A stretch of DNA of 64,000 bases from Pomphorhynchus laevis (taxonomy: Eukaryota; Acanthocephala; Palaeacanthocephala; Echinorhynchida; Pomphorhynchidae): the NCBI GenBank assembly GCA_012934845.2, contig WNNJ02003214.1, forward strand, positions 186,001 to 250,000. Direction: 5' to 3'. Shown in pieces: positions 1-12,800 of this stretch. A model generated the notes under the pieces. It worked only from the letters and a program-made list of their open reading frames with translations. It made no database searches and was not told the DNA's origin. Each line of letters opens with the position of its first letter. The stretch's first letter is position 1. A program made the translations under genes and the position numbers.

Positions 1-159
1 ATGATATATGTGTATAGAATAGTTATATATAACTATTATATAATATATATATATTATATATTAATATATACAATATTATATTAAAAACACAATCATTGAT
101 CTATCGAAGCATATATTTGATATCTGTCTATAGTTTGATGACAACAAAACAACAAGTCA

Positions 160-290
160 GCTATAATTAGGCTACTATTCTTCCCATCGGAACACCTTAT
201 ATTTGTCTGAATATAGATGTCCCTGCATTTAAATAGTTTTGATTTATCGAAATATTTAAGGATTTTATTAATTCAATTTTATCCATATAC
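160..290 (-). pseudogene. Scrap of Naiad-like PLE reverse transcriptase
   Basis: On the minus strand this short stretch matches the segment at about 9875-10005, the region around the RT GNSSP box of the Naiad-like element. It has the same order of landmarks: the GVxMG region, then a Leu/Phe-rich stretch, then the upstream Asn/Thr segment. Only about 130 bases remain, with no usable frame. It is a relic inserted beyond the last exon candidates of the DLC-like gene. Confidence 0.5.
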
Positions 291-329
291 TTAACATATA
301 ATTATATGTTATATATAATAGACATAACA

Positions 330-590
330 GTAATTTTCTGAAGATAAAGCATTTGATTTCTGCTTTCAGTGAAAGCAGCTGTTTATCGCTACGAATAGCA
401 GCACCTGTCCAAAGCAAATGGCTACGATCGTTTTGAAATTTTATATATAAGCATGAACATTTAAAAAACATCGTAATTCTCTGAAGATGCTTACAGAAAT
501 TAGCGAAATATTAAAAAAAAACTTATTTTCTTAAATCCAACTCCAATAATTATTTATCAATAATAGATCATTATCAACTATTTAGATGAA
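330..590 (+). mobile_element. 3' end of a Penelope-type PLE with hammerhead-like motif
   Basis: This block is collinear with 14300-14560. Both carry an AGCAGCACCTG segment, a TTATATATAAGCATG segment, a CTGAAGA...GAAA motif (here 481-508) and a tail with CCAATAATTATTTATCAATAAT. The 14.3-kb copy directly follows a GIY-YIG endonuclease reading frame, so this is probably the same 3' untranslated region detached from its coding part. No coding sequence is visible upstream here. Confidence 0.6.
481..508 (+). ncRNA. Hammerhead-like ribozyme motif
   Basis: CTGAAGA is followed by a short hairpin (arms GCT and AGC, degraded from the GCTAA/TTAGC seen in related copies) and then GAAA. This is the order of the conserved hammerhead core boxes around stem II. 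Stem III and the cleavage triplet are not clearly visible, so activity is not claimed. Confidence 0.45.
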
Positions 591-790
591 TTTCCATCAT
601 GTAGCATTTGTTGACTGAATAGAAATAATTATATTACATTTATCGACGTATATTACATACATTTACGATATAAATTAAATGATATCACATTTTCTGACGG
701 TCATTAAAATCATACCGTATAAGGTGTTACTAACCGACAATAAAATATCTGTGCGTTAAAATTTAAGGTTGCTTAAGAAATTTTCTTCAC

Positions 791-892
791 CTTGTATTCG
801 CTGTAAATATACAAGCTCGCGTAGTACACGTGAACACAAATTCTTGAATCTCAAAGCATTTTGCTTTAATGCCTCCAATCAGAGCAAAAGTT
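791..892 (-). CDS. Candidate START-domain exon of the DLC-like gene
   Basis: A pyrimidine-rich acceptor (ttctacccag) opens a 102-bp frame that closes with a good donor (AG|gtgaag). The frame takes one base to complete its first codon and ends with two bases, the phase used elsewhere in this gene. It encodes 33 residues with alternating hydrophobic positions (for example FVFTCTTRACIFTAN), suggestive of a beta strand in the START fold. The similarity is weak and the joining exon was not found, so membership rests on position, strand and splice sites. Confidence 0.38.
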
Positions 893-3800
893 CTGGGTAG
901 AATAATACACAGTAGTTTCTTCGAGAATATATTTTAGTTAATATCATGGGGTTCTTCTTAAATGGACTAAGCGTAAATGGCAACCTTACAGACCAGATGA
1001 TTTATATAAGATAATAGAAATTTTCTAGGCTTTAGTCAGTGCCGATCAAGTCAAGCGTGTAGGATAGCAATTTAAAAAATATTAACAATGTAAATTTAAT
1101 ATATTGTTAAGCAAAATATTAGTAAATTCAAGGCACTAAATTGTGAAATGTTAATATAAATCAAAATAAACAAAGTAAGGTTTGCTCCTGCAAAAATATC
1201 CTTGTATTCAAGTTGAATATTTAAATTTTATTACAATTTTCATTTCCAAGACGCTGCTATTAAGCAAATTTATGTACCATCAACTAGCATGATGACCCGA
1301 CGTCAAAGGCTCGTTCATTTCACAGGTGATATAATGCACATTGCGTTGAAGTTGGTGATTTCTACAGGAATTTCAGAAATCGTAACTTTCAGTTATCCGC
1401 TTCAATAGTACTTTAGTAGTAATTATGAGTTTGCTTAGTTTTGTTTGTTTACTGAAATATTAAAATAGTCTTTAAATCATGGATAAATATTTTTAATTAT
1501 TTTAATTTTATTAAATAAATTTAATTTTCAATATTAAAGAAATCATAAATTAGTTTGATATGTTAGAATACCCGACAAAGATTGACTATCTTTAAGGACT
1601 AACAAATTTAACGATTGACTACGTTTACCTCGAAAAATAAGATAAATGGAACTAAAATCCTTCATAAAAATAATTAGATTTTATATGGATGTGCTTAAAC
1701 ATCTTTTATCGCTTTGATTGTAATTATTGAAAATAAATTATCGATGTTTAGATATAAACATTTATAAAATAATACTACGGCGTACCAAAAATAATAAATC
1801 TAATATTTTTGATTTGTGAAAGTGATCGTGGTTATTATTTAATCATTAATAACAAATTTCAAGAAATATCTTTATACAAAAAATAAATTGAATTATTTAG
1901 CGATTTAATAATCGTTACATTTTTTATTGTTCGAATTTAATTTTTATTTAATTTTTTGTAAAACAAGTGCAATTTACAAACTGCATTCAAATAATATTGA
2001 TTGCACATCAATTAATTATAATAACGATTATCGAATAATTAATTATAATGAATCAAATGATTATAAGTGCATGTGATTAATTATAATCATGATTAAATAA
2101 GTATAGTTAATAATTATAATTATTATCATTAATTACAATGACGTGATTATTATTAAACCACTAGACCTTACAGATCGTGAGTTATAACATCAAGAAGACG
2201 AAAATAAAGTCAAATCAAAGTGAAATAGCAAAATGAGTCCAGGACAATCGATTCTGAGCCACCATTTCCAGTTCTTGTCTCCATCTTCTTTTAAATCTCC
2301 GCCAGTCAATGTTCGAGTAGCTGAATAGTATTTTCTTGGCATCGTCTTCGATCGTTCTCTTTAGATTCTTACGAACACCGCCTCTGGGGCGTCGCCAGGA
2401 TTCTTCCGGGTCCAAGTACAGAGATAACTTTGGGAGTCTATCTCTTTGCATCCGAAGTACATGGCCAAGATAGCGCAGTCTATTTTTCCGAATCAAATCA
2501 GACACGGAGACGTCGAGTGAACATCGAGAATACACTTCTGCGTTCGATACATGATCGAGTCGATAGACTTTTGCAATTCTACGTAGACATCGTCGCTCAA
2601 AAACAGCAAGTTGATTATTTGTTGTAAGTTTTTCAGGCCAGCACTCGGATCCATACAGTAGTACTGGACGAACAATAGACGAATATATTCGGATCTTTGT
2701 TTTAATAGATACATTATTATCACGCCAGAGGGAGTTTAGACGCGAAAAGGCGAAACCAGCCTTTATTATCCGGCTTCGAATGTCGTAGTCACATCGGCAG
2801 TCTACGGAAAACACTGATCCAAGATAGGTGAAAGATTGTACCTGTTCAATAGTTATACCATCAATAATAACTGAGCACGGAGGGGAGTTTATGGCGAGTA
2901 GTTTACATTTCGGTAAGTTAAGGAATAACCCATATTTCTTTGCTGTCTCGCCTATGCGGGTTGCTGTACGTTGCGCATATTCAAATGATTCTGACAGTAC
3001 GACTACATCATCCGCGTACGTCAAATCAGAAAGCAGCATATTGCTCGGATGCAGGCGTATACCTTCACTGTGCAGGTCGAGCGTTTCCCATAAGATATGA
3101 TCGATGAGAATGTTGAATAGTTCTGGTAATAGTACTCCCCCCTGTCGAACACCTGTACTGACAGGAAACGGAATTCCAGTACAACCGTATTCGCGCACGA
3201 CTGACACAGTATTTTCATACATTGCACCGATAAGTTCACATTGCAGTGGTGTTTAGGAATGCCTAAGGTATGGAGGAGCTTCCAGATGAATAGTCGATTA
3301 ACTTGGTCAAACGCCGACTCGAAATCCAAAAATAGTAATATTAACGGTTGTTGATACTCTTGACGGACATCCATCAGAACGCGAAGGGTGAATATATGAT
3401 CAATGCATCCTCGATTTGGTCTAAATCCAGCTTGATTTTCTCTTGTTTGAATTTGCCGTAACGGCCTAATTCTGTTCAGAATTATGCCTTCCATGATTTT
3501 ATATACTACAGGTATGAGAGATATGGGTCGATAATTCGAGCATAATGAAGCATCCCCCTTCTTCAGTATTGGAATTAACACTGAAGTTTGCCAGTCCATG
3601 GGAACCTGATTGTGATTCCAGATACATTGGAACAAATCGGTCAAATATTTGACAACTTTAGGACCACCATATTTGAGAAATTCTGGATGTATTTGATCAT
3701 GTCCCGCAGATTTTCCGCATTTCAGTGTATTAATTATTTGACTGACCTCAATACTTGATGGGGGTTGCCGTCGATTTCTAACACTTCTGTATGCATAGTA

Positions 3801-6800
3801 CATACTTGGCGACTCCAGGATTTGTCATTACTACATGAGTTTGTTGAAGTGTCTGTCCTCTTGTAGAGATTTGTAAAATGAGCTCTCCAGCGTTCTAACC
3901 GTGCAGACTTTTCGAATATTTTATGTGACATATCGATATTCCACAACCCTGTGACTCCACTCTGCTGTGTAGGTGTGTAGTATCTTCTTATGAGACCAAA
4001 GAACTTACGCGCATTACCATTGTTAGCTGCCTTTTGGGCTTGGTTTGAAAGTTTTGTCGAGTATTCCTCTTTATCATGACGTATACTGGCGCGTAATTTG
4101 CGAGTAAGAGTGATCGTCTCTACGTTATTTCCTGCAGCCATGCTCAACTTTCTTTGTTCGGAGATCATTATATATGTTGCACTTATCCAATCGTTCCTAC
4201 GACTTTTGCGATATGAATGACATGATTAATTATAACAAATATCATTAAATTACATTTCAAAATATAAATTACATTAAATTATTAATGCTAAATACATATT
4301 ACTTCAATTTTTATATTTAATGGTTGACATGAGCAAAAATATTACCTATCATTTAAAATACAGTGAGCTATGTTTGAAATTTCACATTTTATCATAGCAC
4401 TTGCACGAAATAATACCGGACACATATCGCTGTCATCGTGATTGGCCTTAAAGCATCTAACGAGTATATTATTTGTACATACACTCTGTAAGAGATGACC
4501 ACTGCTACTTCTGTTAACATTCTAAAAATTGAAAATTATAGATTAGACATACAATCTACTGGATAAAAAAGAAATAAATAAAGTTGTGGATTTAAAATAA
4601 TTTAAATCAGTTATTCATTCTTTTAACCTGGCAGATTCCGGTTTCCTGTCAAGAAAATTCAAAAGACAGATTGTCGGTTGTTTCCGTCAACTGTAGTGCT
4701 ATCTCCGTCTTTTTGTTACAAAAGACGGAAACAACGTACAGTTTGCACAAGTGGAAATGTGTTCCTTACAAACTGTATCGTTTGTTTTTACAGAAAGGCA
4801 GCAGAGGAAAATTTTAGCAGATCATTAAAGGACCGAAACACTAAAGGTAGGCGTAGGCTCACTGCTGATGAGGTCCACCTACGCTGATTGTAGTGTACAG
4901 TGCTGCATCTAGGATTAAAGAATTCATACGAGGATAATTTACGAAGCCGACCAAATGATGATACTCGCTCGTGTATGCAATTATTCATTCTATTAACCTG
5001 GCAGATTCCGGTTTCCTGTCAAGAAAATTCAAAAGACAGATTGTCGGTTGTTTCCGTCAACTGTAGTGCTATCTCCGTCTTTTTGTTAGAAAAGACGGAA
5101 ACAACGTACAGTTTGCACAAATGGAAATGTGTTCCTTACAAACTGTATCGTTTGTTTTTACAGAAAGGCAGCAGAGGAAAATTTCAGCAGATCATTAAAG
5201 GACCGAAACACGAAAGGTAGGCGTAGGCTCACTGCTGATGAGGTCCACCTACGCTGATTGTAGTGTACAGTGCTGCATCTAGGATTAAAGAATTCACACG
5301 AGGATAATTTATGAAGCCGACGAAATGATGATATTCGCTCGTGTATGCAATTATTCATTCTATATTATTTAAAGAAACAATATTTATAATACGCAGTTTT
5401 TTGATTGATGTGAAATTACTTTGATTGTATATGAACACAATGAGCACTTTAAAAATTAGTTATTTATATTAGAAAATATTATATAGTGATGGACTTGTGT
5501 ATCTAAATTTTTATTCACGCTGAACTAGGTTTTTATACAATTCAATCTATATCAAACATATACAGGCACTCTTGCAATTTTTATCTGACTGCTACAGTTT
5601 CAAATTCTGTATTTTATATAATGTATGTTCTAGTGAATATCTTCAAATACACCAAATTGTTCACTTGGAGATTTTAATAGAAAGATCTCACAACATTCTT
5701 AGTAATTCTTTCCAACTCATAAATAAGCAACAATTATGCACTCATAAAATTAACTTCTACTGGATTAATTACTTAATATATTAATTAATTATTATATTAA
5801 TTAATTAATTTCTACTGGATTTTTCCAAAGTTTGAATATTAGAAGAAAATTAAGGTTCGGCAAGTTATATTAAATGAAAGAAGATAAATTATAGAAAGCA
5901 TGATTCAAGTGTGGATGTGACCTAGAAGATTTCGTCCCTTATATGTTCAGTATTTGTGGGTGATACGAGTCTGAAACGTTTAGAAGACAAACTAAATAAA
6001 TATAGTAATGATAAAACAAAAAGATATTGTCCATCCAAACGTAATTTGACTTCAACGCTTAAACGCAGTCCCAAAAATATCAACAGGCGTAGTATAGCGA
6101 ATAACATGCGAATATTGTAATTCTACATTTAGACTAAACGCATATTTGAACAAGAATCAATGAGCATCGTTCAACAGTAAGGATTAAGGCATTTCATCAG
6201 CCATTTTGAGCCATCATTCTTAGTAATAACCATGGTGGATTTTAATAATAACAGTATGCTTGAAATTAAGGATATTATTTTCATCGAACGATACTAAAAT
6301 TAATTAACATCAATGTTGCAGTGGAAAGGATACAAGGCAATAAGTATTTTTAAAAATACCAAATGATCGCCACATTTGTGAAAGTCGTTGAATTCTTCCT
6401 GAATTATACGCTCTTATGTCTAAAAGGCTTCAATGTTTGTATATAAACATTGAAAAATATAAAATATATATTTTTTATATTTTTTAGTTTTTGATTTATT
6501 CAATACTGACAATCTAGTCAATAATATATTAAGTTATTTTATCCCAGATGAATTTTTTCAACGCAACGAGGAAAAATAGAAATATAGAAATTAGAAATAT
6601 TTTTTTAATATTTTTTTAAAAATATATATATATATTTTTTTTTCTAAAGAAAAAATGAAAATATTTTTTCTTAAAAATATAGAAATATATATATAATATA
6701 TTTTTTTCATAGAAATCCATGCTTTGCATTAATTGCAACTTTAATTAACAATTACTAATTATAAAACTAATTAAATTAGTAAAAAACTAATAACTAATTA

Positions 6801-9800
6801 ACTAATAAACTAATAACCAATTACTAATTACTAATTGAATAAAAATTATGAAAATAATACCTGAAAAAAATATTTAATCTTTTCTGCAATCAAGTTATTG
6901 ATGTTGACATTAAGCTGATTATTTCGACAATTTCGCAACATAGAATTAAGAGTTTCACATTTTATCGATTCGTTAATTTTTCCTATCTTTGTCTTTGAAA
7001 CCTAAATCAATTTAATAAATCCCAAATAATAGTGTAATTAATTTTAACTTAATTAATTAAATTATAAATGATTGTTTACTCATTTAGGAGATAATAAATA
7101 TAGATTATTTATTCAAATTCAAAAAAGATTATTTATGCAAACTTTGAATAAATAATCTTTCGACACTCTCTCCTAATTGTAAATATTAATTAATTTAATT
7201 AATTAATTTTACTCAATTAATTAATCGGTATTTTGTTGCTGATATTTTTCTGATACCTAAATTGATTCTAACATTTTACTTGATCTGTTTTAAAATCACG
7301 ACAAGGGAGATTTTGTGAATGAACCGCAAAATGCTGTTAAATAATTCAATTATTATAAATTATATTCCTATATAACAATTATGTTATACTTATATGTATC
7401 ATAATCGTTATATAACAATATAATTTATATAATTATAATTAATATAATAAACATTTTAGATTAGGTATCATCATTTTGTGCATTATTGTAAGGTTTATCC
7501 TATTAGAAGATAAAAGACAACTCTACTTATTTAAAGTAGAGTTGTCTTATTTAGTTGGAAAATAGTGTAAATGCATGCATTTATGAGCATTAAATAAATC
7601 ATGTTCATTAAAAATATACATGACGTTTTAATAATTAAATTATTTGAATATTTTATATTATATTTTATATTATATTTTAAATTATTTTAAATAATTTATT
7701 GTAAATCAATTATTTGTCCGAATATGTAACTGTTAAAAAAATTTATAATATAAATTCGTTACTTTTGATATTCAAGTAATTTTTCCTTAATTTATTTAGA
7801 TTATTTATTCGTAGCATTGCCTTCTTTAACATTAGACTTCAAGAATAAAAGTTTGTAATAAATTAGGGGAAATTTTCTTAGACATGTTCTTACCTGAAAT
7901 ATGGAATCCACATGACAAATCATGAAAATTAAACAACTTTCGAGAGACGAATGTTCAATATCGTGTATACCACGCATTGTAAAAAACTGGCTTTGTCCGA
8001 TTCCATACTTACACTTTATCTTTGCCGGGAATGAGTGAAATATTGATGGAACGAACAATCTTGCTAAGCCTTGTATGCTTATCTAAACTGTTAGAGACTT
8101 TGTTAATAGATTCTCTTAGCGCAAAAGCAAATATCTAATATATTTAAAAAAAATAAAAATTCAAAAGACTAAAGTTATTAAACTTTTCAATAGTGGTATT
8201 GTAAAACTCATAAATTGAATTTATAATAATTAATTAATAAACACAAAATAAAAAAATAATTTATTTTTTAATTCATAATAATTTATTGATTTTGACGGAA
8301 TATAAAACATATTTGATGAAATATATTTTGCTGAAATATAATAGAAAATCAAATATTTTTTAGTAAAAAACAAATGTTTAAACATTAAAACTACGATATA
8401 ACGCAAATCATACGCAAGAATAAAAATTGAATATAATTTAAATATAATATAATTATAATTTATTGATTTTTACGAAATATAAAATATATTTGATGAAATA
8501 TATTTTGCTAAAATATAATAAAAACTTAAATATATTTTTAGTAAAAAACAAATGTTTAAACATTAAAACTACGATATAAAGCAAATCATATGCAAGAACA
8601 AAAATGGAATATAATTAAAAAATAATATAATTATAATATAAATATAATCTAACTGAGTCTACGTATTTAACATAATTATAAAAAAATAAATAACAATAAT
8701 AATGTTAAAAAAATAAATCAAAATTTAATAATTAGATAATAAATAATTATAATAGTTGTTATAAGATTTGATAAGATTTACATAAAGTAAAAATAAAACA
8801 TAGAAATTTAAAATAAAAGTCAATTTTTATGAATTGTCTTATAAAGTATATTATTTAGTATCTATCTATCCATAAAAAAGTTTTCGCTAATGATTTTAAA
8901 TTTATTCTTTATATTATTGTGTTGATTTATACATTTTACTATTTTATGTTTGATGATATTTTTGTAACCTAGTTTAAAATATGCATCTATTAAATTATTT
9001 AAATGATTTTGAAGAAAGCTAATATCATTACATATTGTTGCAATTCTTAAAATTTCATTATTTAATTTATTATATTTTATATTATATGGTATGTATGAAT
9101 GCTCATGCAAAAATATGTTTCTTGTAACAGAAACAAACATAACAGAGGATGTATTCGAATAAAGAATTAGAGATCATCAGGAGAAACCGCTATGCTATCA
9201 GGTTTCTGCCCCTAACTCTCATACCCAACATAGCAGCGGGGCCAAATACATGCTAATGATGTATTTCCTCTGATAAAACTATCTAGTATCTTATTCTAAT
9301 ACAAAGTATATTATTTATTATCTATCCATAAAAATTTGCCACTTAAGAGTTTAAATTTATTCTTTATATTATTGTGTTGATTTATATATTTTACTATTTT
9401 CTACTTGATGTTATTTTTATAGTAACCTAGTTTAAAATATGTATCTATTAAATTATTTAAATGATTTTGAAGAAAGCCAATATCATTACATATTGTTGCA
9501 ATTCTTAAAATTTCATTATTTAATGTATTATATTTTATATTATATGGTATGCATGAATGATCATACAAACATATGTTTCTTGTAAATTTAAATATGTCAT
9601 CTTTACGATATAAATTAATAGTAGTTTTAATTGATGTTAATTTAATGTTCATATCTAGATATACACCTTCTTTATCATTAATATTGGTTTTGTTAAGAAT
9701 AAGGCTACTTAGAAAAATATGTTCACTTATTAAATAAAAATTATTAGAGCTAAATACACATATATCACCAATGTATCGAAACACATATTTCATATATTTA

Positions 9801-12800
9801 TATTGTTTAGATTTATTCTTTACACAGTTATGAACAAATCCATATTCTATAAAGCTTAAAAATAAGTCAACTTTAATTGGGCTACTATTATCTCCCATTG
9901 AGACACCTTTTATTTATCTAAATATAGATGTCCCTACATTTTAATAATTTTAATTTATTAAAATATTTAAGGATTAGAATAATTCAATTTTATCCATGTA
10001 TTTATATTTATTTGTTGTATAAGTATATCTTATAAGGATATCTTTTTCCGAATATAAGATTAATTGATTATTATAGCACTTCGTTAATATCTGTTTACTA
10101 TAGATTTGTATAAAGCTAAAATCGTAAATATTTATATTCTGAAAATTTATTACTTTGTGTTCTTAAAATTATTTTGTAGAATTAATACTGAAATAGTGTT
10201 TTATACCAGTATTAATTTCGATTACCCTACAATATTTCTTAAGATGTCTTTTAATTACCTTAAGTATTTTATTCATATAAACAGAAAGTGGTTTTAATGT
10301 ACATTTAAAAGCACTACATATGAACCTAGGTTTGATTGGATTTTTATGTAATTTTGAATTCCAATATAATAGTTTTAAGATAATAGTTTTATTATCTGAT
10401 TCAACCTTTATATCTTCTTTGTTTATAGTAGACCAGTGACTTGTATCAAATAGTGATTTGAATTGACCCGAATCGCAACGTTCATATGCTGCATTTACAT
10501 TTATATCATTATAATTAACTTCTTCCATCAGTTTTAACTTTTTTAAATAACAAAAGAAACAAAATATGTTTTCCTTGTTAAATGATCTGATTAATTAATT
10601 TAAGTATTTTATTCATAAAGACAGAAAGTGGTTTTAATGTACATTTAAACGCACTACATATGAACCTGGGTTTTATTTGATTTTTATGTAATTTTGGATT
10701 CCAATATAATATAGGTATAGTTTTATTATCTAATTCAACCTTTATACCCTTTTTATCCATTATAGAACAGTGACTTGTAATAATTGTTTCTAAACTCAAC
10801 TCACTACATTCATATGTCGGATTTACATTTAAATCATTAGAATTAACTTCTTCCATCAGTATATCATAATAAAGCTTTTTGCATATGAAGACAAAGTTAT
10901 TAGTAACTTTATCAATAGTTCATATTATATAGTTATCTTTTAATTCGGTAAGTTATGTATACATATCTATATTAATTTGATCTTTCCTTTTATAATTGTT
11001 TGTTATTTTCATTTTCTTTTTAATTATTTAAAATATATAATCTTTTCAAATTTTAATCTTAGATACATTTAAGCTTTCGTTATTAATCAGCTTACAAAAG
11101 TAAGAATTTAAGTTATTATAGCGAATTGAAATAAATTTTTTATAAATTTATTAAATATTTTTTTATAAGTTTATACGCCTTTAATATCATTTTCATAATT
11201 CACCATTTTTAATTAATTCTAGATTATGGGTACATATATATGTTCATTTATTTTTTTAAAATTCATATTCTTGCAATTGCATTCTGTTTCTATAATGTTT
11301 CTAATATAATCGTTACATACAGATTTCAATTCTTTATTATAATTACGAATTTTTCGTCTTCATGGCGCACAAAACTTATACCTTATTTTAGGAAAATTTT
11401 TACTTAAATCTGACCCTATTATTTCTTTACTTTTAGAATTATTTAAAAGTCCGGCTATATTTACGTTATCTATACATTTATTAATGAAGTTTATGGTCAA
11501 TGTGTATTTTTTCATGCTATTATTAACATTTATTGTTCGACTATAGTATTGTGTACTACAATAACTGTTTATTATACAACTTAATCTTACATAATCGTAA
11601 ATTAATCTTTGATTTATTGAACTAATGATATTTTTAGAAAAATTTCTTATATTTACATAAGGATATTTTAGCTTATTATCTCTTAAGAGTTGTTTTAATA
11701 TTTCTAATTGTTCATAAATATACTTATCTTTTTTAATATTTTTAAGTCTATTTTTCTTATTCCTTTTATTACCATGACTTATTGGTCTGAGTCGAACCGG
11801 GTTAGTTGTTTATTATTTACTATACTCCTCATGCCAATGCATTGTACAATGTCATTTAATCCTAATGGATGCATGGGATTAAGCGATTTAATCGAAAAAT
11901 CTTATTTTTTTAATAGTTTTTGATTTAATATTGATATGTTTTCTTCATTAATATGTTCTAAAATAAATAATTTACAGTTTTTAATATCATGTCCTATTAA
12001 TCTCATATGTTTATGAAATATAGTTTGACTATTATGCTGTATATTATATATGTGTTGCCTAAACCTAGTTTTTAACATTTGATATGTTTTTCCTATATAT
12101 TGCAATCCACATGTGCATTGTATTAGATACACTACACCTGCGGTATTGCAGTTACAATTATTATTAATATTTAATGAAAAACATTTGTTTGTCGTATTAC
12201 TTACTTTTATGCTTTATAAAATATCTAGGAGTAAAAACGCTATAAACAAGTCAGTTGTAGTTGCTCTTATACATTTGTTTTAATATATTTGTCTTAAATA
12301 TCTTCAGTATTACAAAAATTGATGTGCTTGATTCAGAAAACTATTATGCTTGCAATTATAGTAATATATTATATTTTAAACTTAAAAATATTACGCTTGC
12401 GCTAGAAAATATGTTTGCATTCACTAATATTATCAATCATATAATCAGATATCAAAAGTTAAAAGTTTGTTATATGATTCATATTAATAAAGTAATTGGA
12501 TCTAAGAATAATAAAACAAACAAATTATATGGTTTATTTAAATTAAATATCGATTATATTAAAATTAGTTATTAATTCTTATATCATAAAATTATATTGT
12601 TGATTCCAGATTATATTTAAATCTAAAATATTTCAAACCTTAGATATGTTGTGAGCAAAAAAGATAAATTCATGCAGAAATCGTAATATTGACTCTAAGG
12701 CTAATCGGTTCGAATCAGGTAGTAATAGAATTACATCAGTTATTGATTCCTTCCGTAAGCAATCTGGAACTACTGAAATAAAGAAGAAATTTTCGATGAT

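Larger units (their letters stand above)
8650..12220 (-). mobile_element. Naiad-like Penelope element (N-terminal GIY-YIG, then RT)
   Basis: Read on the minus strand, the element runs in this order. First comes a GIY-YIG endonuclease (12211-11780), then a linker with a CNCKNMNF-type motif (about 11700-11100), then reverse transcriptase (10856-9330). A stop follows, then a structured RNA (9283-9187), a repeated RT tail (9140-8862), an AT-rich tail, and a terminal CGTAGACTCAGTTA word (8664-8650). Most PLEs have the endonuclease after the RT. The order here matches the permuted PLE group published as Naiad. The RT tail and the N-terminal RT block are each present twice, so the locus is a rearranged or partly tandem insertion. 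Stops, frameshifts and an Asp loss show it is dead. It lies in an intron of the DLC-like gene in the same orientation. Confidence 0.78.

Noticed and set aside
4864-4876. CTGATGAG in the SINE loop as a hammerhead core
   Set aside because: GAAAC boxes lie upstream, which could suggest a permuted hammerhead, but no cleavage triplet with stems I and III can be drawn, and the word sits in the loop of a different hairpin.
4788-5358. Two similar 66-codon minus-strand frames in the 370-bp repeats
   Set aside because: They are the reverse reading of the SINE-like units; similarity comes from the tandem duplication, and the third copy at 53.5 kb does not keep the frame.
5922-6107. Minus-strand hydrophobic 61-codon frame
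   Set aside because: It is the complement of a better plus-strand frame with an acceptor and does not fit the phase or order of the DLC-like exons.
9140-9300. Hammerhead in the Naiad-like 3' region
   Set aside because: A CTGATGA box is present just after the structured block but the following sequence gives GAAT rather than GAAA and no proper stem II.
11708-11923. Plus-strand 71-codon frame
   Set aside because: Complement of the end of the Naiad-like endonuclease (minus strand PLGLND block).
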